DNA of 64,000 nucleotides from JAIBJN01 sp035762005 (GTDB lineage: Bacteria; Actinomycetota; Thermoleophilia; Gaiellales; Gaiellaceae): contig DASTQA010000024.1 of assembly GCA_035762005.1 (NCBI GenBank), forward strand, positions 9,947-73,946, written 5' to 3'. The position numbers were made by a program, and so were the translations under genes. Shown here in pieces: positions 58,101 to 64,000 of the stretch. The notes beneath the pieces were generated by a model. That model saw only the letters and a list, made by a program, of their open reading frames with translations, searched no databases and was not told where the DNA came from. Position 1 is the stretch's first letter; the number at the start of each line of letters is the position of its first letter.

Positions 58101-59582
58101 CTAGGTGTTTCGGCTGAGCACCGCCTCCATGATCGCCTTGGCGATCGGGGCGGCGGTCGAGCCTCCCGTGCCCGCCTGGTCGGTCAGGGTGACGGCGACC
58201 GCCACCTCGGGCGAGCGGGCCGGCGCGAAGGCGATGAACCACGTGTTGTTGCGCCCCGCGACGCCCGTCTCCGCCGTCCCCGTCTTGCCCGCGACCTCGA
58301 CGCCGGGGATCTGGGCGCTCGTCGCGGTGCCCGATGCCACCACCGCGGTCATCATGGCGGTGAGCTCGGCTGCCGTGGAGGGCTTGATCGCCTCCTTCCA
58401 CTCGCTCGCGCCGAAGCGCTCGACGACGTCGCCGTCCGGCGCGAGGATGCGGTCGACGAGCGTCGGCTCCATGACGACGCCGTCGTTCGCGACGCCCGCG
58501 GCGACGAGCGCCATCTGGAGCGGCGTCGCGAGCAGGCGCTCCTGGCCGAAGGCGAGCCGGCCCGGGTCGACCTGGTTGGGATCGTCCGGCCGGTAGAGAC
58601 GCCCCTCGCGGTAGAGGCCGCTGATCGCCACCTCGTCGGAGGGGAGCTCGAGCGGCGGGCGGTCGTAGAAGCCGAACCGCTCCGCGTAGTCGAGGACGAC
58701 GTCGGCCCCGAGCTCCTTGCCGATGTTGCAGAAGACGGAGTTGATCGAGTTCTCCACCGCCTGGGCGAGGGTCACGCGCCCGAAGCCCGACGGCGTCCCC
58801 TGGTCGGAGTAGTTGAAGACGCGCTGGCCGTACTCGACGCAGTAGCCCGGGTCGTCGAACTCGCTCGTGGGGCGGAACGTCCCGGTGTCGAGCGCGGCGG
58901 CGGCGGTCACCACCTTGAAGGTCGACCCCGGGGTGAAGAGCCCGGCGGTCGCCCGGTCGAGGAGCGGGGCCGCCGGCGTGCAGGCGCCCTCGATCCGCTC
59001 GATCTGGCGGAAGTCGTCCTCGACGAGGTTCGGGTCGAACGACGGCGTCGAGGCGAGCGCGAGCACGCGGCCGGTGGCGGGCTCGAGGGCGACGGCCGCG
59101 CCGCAGCTGCTCGCGAGCGCCTGCATCGCCGTCTCCTGGGCGCGGAGATCGAGCGTCGTGATGACGTCGTTGCCCTCGCGCGTGAGGCCGCGCAGCCGGT
59201 CGAGCGTCGCGTCGATGATCGTGCTCAGATTCGCGTTCGACCCCGTGAGGAAGTCGTTCAGGGACTCCTCGAGCCCGGTGCGCGAGCGGGCGACCGTCGA
59301 ATAGCCGACGGCGTGCGCAGCTAGCTCGCCACGCGGGTAGCGCCGCAGCCACCAGACGCGCCCGTCCTCGAGCTCGCGCCGGCGGTTGCGCGCCAGGACG
59401 GTTCGCCCGTCGGACGCGTAGACGAGCCCGCGCCGGATCTCGAGCTCGCGCACGACGAGGCCGGGGTTCCCCTGCCGGGCCTCGAGGTCGGGCGCGCGCC
59501 AGAGCCAGTAGGTCGCGGTCGCGATCAGCGCGACGAAGAGGAAGGTGAAGACGTAGAAGAGGCGGCGGATCTGCGGGTTCAC
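58101..59582 (-). CDS. pbpA: Penicillin-binding transpeptidase PbpA
   Basis: 493 residues from a GTG overlapping the rodA stop. One N-terminal helix, a dimerisation domain, then the transpeptidase with Ser220-x-x-Lys223 (GSTFK), Ser279-x-Asn (SIN) and Lys433-Thr-Gly. It is the class B partner of the SEDS glycosyltransferase encoded just before it. Confidence 0.96.
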   Translation of the reverse strand: MNPQIRRLFYVFTFLFVALIATATYWLWRAPDLEARQGNPGLVVRELEIRRGLVYASDGRTVLARNRRRELEDGRVWWLRRYPRGELAAHAVGYSTVARSRTGLEESLNDFLTGSNANLSTIIDATLDRLRGLTREGNDVITTLDLRAQETAMQALASSCGAAVALEPATGRVLALASTPSFDPNLVEDDFRQIERIEGACTPAAPLLDRATAGLFTPGSTFKVVTAAAALDTGTFRPTSEFDDPGYCVEYGQRVFNYSDQGTPSGFGRVTLAQAVENSINSVFCNIGKELGADVVLDYAERFGFYDRPPLELPSDEVAISGLYREGRLYRPDDPNQVDPGRLAFGQERLLATPLQMALVAAGVANDGVVMEPTLVDRILAPDGDVVERFGASEWKEAIKPSTAAELTAMMTAVVASGTATSAQIPGVEVAGKTGTAETGVAGRNNTWFIAFAPARSPEVAVAVTLTDQAGTGGSTAAPIAKAIMEAVLSRNT

Positions 59583-60862
59583 GCGCGGCCCGTCCTCTCG
59601 ACGCGGTCGGAGACCATGAGCAGGAGCCCGAGGAGGAGGAAGTTCGCGACGATGCTCGAGCCCCCGTAGGAGACGAAGGGCAGCGTGATCCCCGTGAGCG
59701 GGATCAGCCCGGTGACGCCGCCGATGATGATGAACGCCTGGATCGAGACGGCGGCCGTGAGCCCCGCCGCGAGGAGCTTCGAGAAGCCGTCGTCGGCGAG
59801 CATGGAGACGCGGAAGCCGCGGAAGGCGAAGAGGAGGTAGAGGAGGATGACGGCCGCGGCTCCTGCGAGCCCGAGCTCCTGGGCGATGGCCGAGAAGATG
59901 AAGTCGGTCTCGAGGAAGGGGATGTAGCTCTCCCCCTCCGGGCTGAGGAGGACCCCGCGCCCGAGCCCGGAGCCGAACACCCCGCCGCTCGAGATGGCGT
60001 AGATCGACTGGACGAGCTGGTAGGTCTCGCCCTGCGGGTCGCTCCAGGGGTCGAGCCAGCCCTCGACCCGGTCCTGCACGTGCGGGATCACCTGGTAGAG
60101 CGCGAACGCGCCGAGGAGGAAGAGCGCGAGCCCGGCGGCGACGAACGACCAGCGCGCGGTCGCCGTGTAGAGCATGACGAGGAAGATGGCGAAGTAGAGG
60201 AGCGCCCCGCCCAGGTCGCGGGTCTGGAAGAGGACGAGCATCGCCCCGCCCCAGACGAGCAGGAGCGGGCCGAGGTGCTTCGGGGAGGGAAGCCGGCCCG
60301 AGCCGACGCCGTACGAGAGCATCTCGCGGTTGTCGCGGAGGTAGCCGGCGAGGAAGACGACGATCAGCACCTTGGCGAGCTCGCCGGGCTGGAAGACGAG
60401 CGGGCCGATGTCCACCCAGAGGGTCGCCCCGTTGATCGTCCTGCCGATGCCCGGGAGCGCCGGCAGGACGAGCAGCACGATCGCCGAGACCCCGAGGACG
60501 TACTTGACGCCGTCCAGCTCGCGGTAGTCGCGCAGGAAGAGGACGAGCGCGAGGAACGCGGCGACGCCGACGACGACCCAGAGGCCCTGCCGGAACGCCA
60601 GGTCGGGCTCGATCCGGTAGATCTCGGTCAGACCGATCGCCGCGAGGAGGCCGCCGAGCGGGAGCAGATACGGGTCAGCGTCGGGGAGGCGGAGGCGCAC
60701 GACGAGGTGCGCGGCCAGGAAGAGCGCCAGGAAGAAGGCGGCGTACGAGAGGGAGGCGGTCGAGACGACCTCCTGGCGGGCGATGTAGACGGACGCGAAG
60801 CCCGCGGCCGTGAGGAGACCGACGAGGCCGAGGTTCAGGAGCTCCCGCGTGCGGAGGGTCAT
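59579..60862 (-). CDS. rodA: SEDS glycosyltransferase RodA/FtsW
   Basis: 427 residues, ten or more helices. QPGELAKVLIVVFLAGYL, ETDFIFSAIAQELGL and the final LPFVSYGGSSIVANF are SEDS signatures. It polymerises lipid II. RodA is chosen over FtsW because of its pairing with pbpA in this cluster. Confidence 0.95.
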   Translation of the reverse strand: MTLRTRELLNLGLVGLLTAAGFASVYIARQEVVSTASLSYAAFFLALFLAAHLVVRLRLPDADPYLLPLGGLLAAIGLTEIYRIEPDLAFRQGLWVVVGVAAFLALVLFLRDYRELDGVKYVLGVSAIVLLVLPALPGIGRTINGATLWVDIGPLVFQPGELAKVLIVVFLAGYLRDNREMLSYGVGSGRLPSPKHLGPLLLVWGGAMLVLFQTRDLGGALLYFAIFLVMLYTATARWSFVAAGLALFLLGAFALYQVIPHVQDRVEGWLDPWSDPQGETYQLVQSIYAISSGGVFGSGLGRGVLLSPEGESYIPFLETDFIFSAIAQELGLAGAAAVILLYLLFAFRGFRVSMLADDGFSKLLAAGLTAAVSIQAFIIIGGVTGLIPLTGITLPFVSYGGSSIVANFLLLGLLLMVSDRVERTGRA

Positions 60863-60866
60863 CCGC

Positions 60867-62063
60867 CTACGGGAGCGCCTCGGCCTCGAAGACGCGGATC
60901 CGCGCCTTGGCGCGCTCGAACGACGTCAGCTCGTGGTCGAAGAGCTCTGTCCGCTCCTCCGGGGAGAGCTGGGCCGCTGCGAGCGGGCTCACGTAGCGCT
61001 CTCGGTAGAGGCCGACACCGTCGCTCAGGTCGAAGGGCACGCCCTGGAAGACGGTGACGTTGCCCTGCTCGTCCGCGCCGACGAAGTAGGCCCGCGAGAG
61101 GCCGAAGAGCGCGCCGCCGAGGACGAGCGCGACGAAGCCGAGCGCGAGCGCCCCCCAGAGGACCCGCCGGCCCCAGGGCCCGTGCCGCCGCCGGCGGTGT
61201 GCCGGCTTCTCCCCCTCTGGCTCCGCCGGCCGGGCGGCTGCCGGCGCGACCGGGGGGAGGCCGGTCAGCGTGTCCTCGAGCTCGTCTTCCTCGCCCGGCG
61301 CGGCCGCGCCGCCGTCCGGGGCGACGAGCGTCTCCTCGAGCGCCGACTGGTCCTGCTCGAGGCGGAAGAGGACGACCGTGACGTTGTCCTCCCCGCCGCC
61401 GCTGTTCGCCGCCCGGACGAGCTCGCGGGCCGCCTCCTCGAGCGAGCCCGCACGGTCGACGATGCGCAGGATCTCCTCGTCGGCGACCATCGTCGGGAGC
61501 CCGTCGGAGCAGAGGAGGAAGAGGTCGCCCGGCTCCGGCTCGAGCGCGAACGTGTCCACGTCGACCTCCGGGTCGGTGCCGAGCGCGCGGGTGATCACGG
61601 AGCGCTGCGGGTGCGACTCGGCCTCCTCCGGCGAGAGCCGCCCGCTCCGCACGAGGTCGGCGACGAGCGAGTGGTCGTCCGTGAGCTGCTCCAGGCGGCC
61701 CGCGCGGATCCGGTAGGCGCGCGAGTCCCCGACGTGCCCGAAGACGACGCCCGCGTCCGCGAGCAGCGCGGCCGTGACGGTCGTCCCCATCCCCGAGGCC
61801 TCGGTGTCCCTGCTGGCACGCTCGAAGATCCGCCGGTTCGCCTCCTGGATGATGGCGACGACGCGCGCCTCCGGGTCGAGCGCGTCCGCCTCGTGGTACT
61901 CGCGGAAGGCCGCGGCCGCGAGCCGGGAGGCCACCTCGCCGGCCTGCGCCCCGCCCATGCCGTCGGCGACGGCGAAGAGGGGCGGGTCGATGACGTAGGA
62001 GTCCTCGTTGCGCCGGCGGACGCGCCCGGCGTCGGTCTTCCCTGCGCTCTCCCCCAGCCTCAT
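60867..62063 (-). CDS. pstP: PP2C-family Ser/Thr phosphatase PstP
   Basis: 398 residues. The catalytic domain has RVRRRNEDSY, FAVADGMGGAQAGEVAS, VGDSRAYR, LCSDGL and EDNVTVVL with the metal-binding Asp residues. A helix at about 296-320 is followed by an extracytoplasmic tail that contains SPLAAAQLSPEERTELFDHEL. It reverses PknB phosphorylation. Its start overlaps the fhaB stop. Confidence 0.95.
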   Translation of the reverse strand: MRLGESAGKTDAGRVRRRNEDSYVIDPPLFAVADGMGGAQAGEVASRLAAAAFREYHEADALDPEARVVAIIQEANRRIFERASRDTEASGMGTTVTAALLADAGVVFGHVGDSRAYRIRAGRLEQLTDDHSLVADLVRSGRLSPEEAESHPQRSVITRALGTDPEVDVDTFALEPEPGDLFLLCSDGLPTMVADEEILRIVDRAGSLEEAARELVRAANSGGGEDNVTVVLFRLEQDQSALEETLVAPDGGAAAPGEEDELEDTLTGLPPVAPAAARPAEPEGEKPAHRRRRHGPWGRRVLWGALALGFVALVLGGALFGLSRAYFVGADEQGNVTVFQGVPFDLSDGVGLYRERYVSPLAAAQLSPEERTELFDHELTSFERAKARIRVFEAEALP

Positions 62064-62536
62064 CGCTCGTACCGCAGCTCCGTGTCGCCGACCTGGAGGA
62101 GGTCGCCCTCGTGCAGGCGCCGGCGGCCCTCGACGCGCTCGCCGTTCACGAACGTCCCGTTCGTCGAGCCGAGGTCGACGACCCAGGTGCCGTCGAGCCC
62201 CGACTCGACCCGCGCGTGGTGGCCCGAGGCGAAGTCGTCGCCGTCGAGGGCGAGGACGTTGTCGTCGCCCCGCCCGATCGTCGTCGGCACGGGGCCCGCC
62301 TCGACGGCCTTCCCGACGGGCAGCGCCCGCGAGCGGACGACGACGAGCCGGCCGGGCTCGAGCCCCGCCTCCGCCCGCGCCTGCGCCACCTGCGCGGGCG
62401 CGAGGACGAAGCTCTCCTGCGGCGCGGCGGGGAGCGCGCGCGCCGCCGAGCGGACGACCCGCCAGATGAAGAGGTAGAGGAGGACGATGAACGCGGCCTG
62501 CAGCGCGATCAGGACCGGCTCGACGGAGACCGACAC
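62060..62536 (-). CDS. fhaB: FHA-domain protein FhaB
   Basis: 158 residues from a GTG. An N-terminal helix (LIALQAAFIVLLYLFIWRVV), then an FHA domain: TTIGRGDDNVLAL, GHHARVE and DLGSTNGTFVNGERV. FHA binds phosphothreonine on the kinase or RodA/PBP partners. Confidence 0.94.
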   Translation of the reverse strand: MSVSVEPVLIALQAAFIVLLYLFIWRVVRSAARALPAAPQESFVLAPAQVAQARAEAGLEPGRLVVVRSRALPVGKAVEAGPVPTTIGRGDDNVLALDGDDFASGHHARVESGLDGTWVVDLGSTNGTFVNGERVEGRRRLHEGDLLQVGDTELRYER

Positions 62537-62608
62537 GTCAGCGCCCCCGCCGGATCCGTCGCCGTGCCCCGGCGGACGCGCGAGCGGCCTCTGTCTCCCG
62601 GCCGGGCA

Positions 62609-63397
62609 CTAGTAGCCGCGTTCGTAGCGGAGCCTCGTCGTGCCGAGGACGATGTCGTCCTCCGGCTCGAGCTTCGCCCGGTCGACCCGCTTGCCGTTCA
62701 CGGTCGTGCCGTTCGTCGAGCCGAGGTCGACGATCCAGTAGGCGCCGTCCTCGTGGCGCACCTCGGCGTGCTGCCGCGAGACGTTGGCGTCGTCGACGGT
62801 GATGTCGCAGTCCCGGGAGCGTCCCAGGACGACCGTCCGGCCGCTCAGCTCGTGGCGCCGCCCGCCGAGCACGAGGGCGCCGGCGGCGTGGGCCAGGTCG
62901 AGCTCCGCCGCCTCCTCGGCCGAGACGGCGGCGGTCGCCGAGGGGGCGGGAGCGGGCTTGTAGACCCGCGTCGCGCCCGGCGCCTCCTGCGGCTGGACGC
63001 CCGGCGGAGCCGGCGCCTGCGCCCGCGCGGGCTGCACCATGCGCGTGGCGATCCCGAACTCGCCCATGCTCAGGTCCTCGTCCTCCTCCATGAGCACGCG
63101 CGGCGTCGAGAGGAGCGCGTAGCCCTCGCGGCGGGCGTGCTCGGAGAGGTAGTCGGAGAGCTCGGTGAGGAGCGAGTCCTCGTAGCTCGAGAACTGATCC
63201 CGATCGGTCGGGGAGAGGTAGACCGTGTACTCGTTCGGCACGTAGACGCGCGAGACCGAGATCGACTTCGCCTCGTCCATCTCCTTCGCGAGCTTCCGGG
63301 CGAGCTCGACCGGCTGCACGTGCGTCCGGAAGGCGCGGCCGAAGACGCCCTCGACGATCGACTCGATCCTGTGCTCGATGCTCCGCAGGACGCTCAT
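62609..63397 (-). CDS. fhaA: FHA-domain protein FhaA with DUF3662 N-terminus
   Basis: 262 residues. The N-terminal DUF3662 domain (SVLRSIEHRIESIVEGVFGRAF, VYVPNEYTVYLSP) is followed by a Pro/Ala linker and a C-terminal FHA domain (TVVLGRSRDCDITVDDANVSRQHAEV, DLGSTNGTTVNGKRV). It is the adaptor that reads PknB phosphorylation of MviN-like flippases in mycobacteria. First gene of the visible wall operon. Confidence 0.94.
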   Translation of the reverse strand: MSVLRSIEHRIESIVEGVFGRAFRTHVQPVELARKLAKEMDEAKSISVSRVYVPNEYTVYLSPTDRDQFSSYEDSLLTELSDYLSEHARREGYALLSTPRVLMEEDEDLSMGEFGIATRMVQPARAQAPAPPGVQPQEAPGATRVYKPAPAPSATAAVSAEEAAELDLAHAAGALVLGGRRHELSGRTVVLGRSRDCDITVDDANVSRQHAEVRHEDGAYWIVDLGSTNGTTVNGKRVDRAKLEPEDDIVLGTTRLRYERGY

Positions 63398-63429
63398 ACC
63401 GGACGGGCACCTTGTGCCCTCCGGGCATG

Positions 63430-63912
63430 CTAACGACGCCTGACCCGGCCGTAGACGAGGAGCGACGCCGCCAGCCAGACGGCGGGCACTGCCCAGGCGG
63501 CGGCGACCGGCTCCCCTCCGAAGGGGGCGGGAACGAGCAGGATCCCCCCGAGGAGCCCGGTTCCCCAGGCCGCGACGGCCCAGAGGCCGCGCCCGCGGGC
63601 GAGCGGGGCGAAAGCGGCAGCGACCGCGAGGACGAGGGCGGCGACGAGGACTGTCGGCCGGCCGGCGAGCGCGGTCCACGCGGCGTCGAGGGCGGCCGGC
63701 GGGCGGTCGCTCCCGCCCAGGCCGGACACGGCCGGCGCTGCCTCGCCCGTGAGCGGGAGCGCTGCCTCGGCCGCCGCTGCCGCCGCGACCGCGGCCAGGA
63801 CGGCGGCGGCCGCCGTTGCCGCGCGGCGGAGCGCTCCCCGCACGCCGAGGGCGACGACGGCGGCGAGCGGCAGGAGGTGGAGGTTCGGGCAGCAGTTGGT
63901 GATAACAACAAT
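63430..63912 (-). pseudogene. C-terminal membrane fragment, truncated at the right edge
   Basis: The open frame runs from a TGA at 63913-63915 to 63430 and has three or four helices (PTVLVAALVLAVAAAFAPLARG, LWAVAAWGTGLLGGILLVP, AAWAVPAVWLAASLLVYG). The upstream part NCCPNLHLLPLAAVVALG reads as internal protein, so this looks like the 3' end of a larger gene, possibly a membrane protein kinase often found beside fhaA. The frame breaks where the base composition changes. GTG 63843 would give a 137-residue product. Confidence 0.5.
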
Positions 63913-64000
63913 TCACTTGGCGATCTTTCACTCACTTGATTGGTCATGACAACGCCTGGGGAGGAGGACTACCCGCAGGTTTGAACTTGTCTTCCGGCAA
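63901..64000. other. Low-G+C right edge with no recognisable gene
   Basis: The last 100 bases are visibly A+T-richer than the rest and open with GATAACAACAATTC. No ORF or known repeat is visible. It may be a contig-end chimera or the border of an insertion. Confidence 0.4.

Noticed and set aside
62538..63947. A 469-codon minus frame starting in the low-G+C tail
   Set aside because: After its start it is Arg/Pro/Ser-rich and out of frame with fhaA; no domain.
1..64000. CRISPR arrays, insertion sequences, prophage, tRNA or rRNA genes
   Set aside because: No regularly spaced repeats, transposase or integrase frames, or cloverleaf/rRNA sequence were seen; the holin-like protein at 10774 is of a chromosomal family.

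Overview
The window is 64 kb of very G+C-rich, gene-dense DNA with many GTG starts and 1-4 base stop/start overlaps. The gene content points to Actinomycetota: an fhaA-fhaB-pstP-rodA-pbpA-pknB block, SufU-type Fe-S assembly, a bifunctional-type dCTP deaminase and DUF6458. Several small or orphan proteins resemble those of Thermoleophilia (Gaiellales/Solirubrobacterales); that class placement is inference. No IS element, phage, CRISPR array, rRNA or tRNA gene was seen. The right edge changes composition abruptly and looks like a contig end.

Layout. (1) 1-10.7 kb, stress/low-energy cluster: the end of a NarL/LuxR response regulator, a flavin oxidoreductase, three universal stress proteins, an Hsp20, a GNAT-acyl-CoA synthetase fusion, a CtpE-like P-type ATPase, a formate/nitrite channel and small proteins. 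Near-identical palindromes lie in two of its divergent promoters. The set resembles a mycobacterial DosR-type regulon. (2) 10.8-24 kb: membrane proteins, a GAF-GGDEF diguanylate cyclase, a tandem-ATPase/FtsX-type ABC exporter with a divergent LysR, a PQQ-type sugar dehydrogenase lipoprotein, an ECF sigma/anti-sigma pair, a LysM protein, a second LysR and a 37-residue membrane protein behind a good promoter. (3) 24-32.7 kb, transport: an MMPL exporter, an orphan sensor-like membrane domain, an SDR, a 21-residue hydrophobic peptide, a CBS protein with an ArsB/NhaD-type permease (CTG start), a Ca2+/cation exchanger and a Na+/H+ antiporter. (4) 32.7-38.4 kb: an A2-type caa3 cytochrome c oxidase operon that carries three copies of a universal-stress-like domain, plus a cytochrome c lipoprotein. 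(5) 38.4-42 kb, minus strand: STAS, TPR, amidohydrolase, TatC and TatA. (6) 42-50.5 kb: sufCB-(VOC)-sufD-methyltransferase, then padR-sufS-sufU-Rieske, with a cupin gene divergent from padR over a palindrome. (7) 50.5-50.73 kb: a stand-alone element with an exact anti-16S Shine-Dalgarno, a 13-codon ORF, a possible pseudoknot and a perfect terminator hairpin. (8) 50.7-63.9 kb: an epimerase-like gene, dcd, gabT, a receptor kinase with a beta-sandwich ectodomain, ddl and the Ser/Thr phosphorylation and cell-wall operon.

How it works together: region 1 would keep a cell alive at low energy or low oxygen, while the oxidase operon serves aerobic respiration with its own stress-type sensor domains. 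The Suf operons supply Fe-S clusters. The kinase/PASTA/FHA/PBP/RodA block couples muropeptide sensing to wall growth. The most novel-looking items are the peptide/RNA element near 50.6 kb, the stress-domain family in the oxidase operon and the shared palindromes of the stress cluster.
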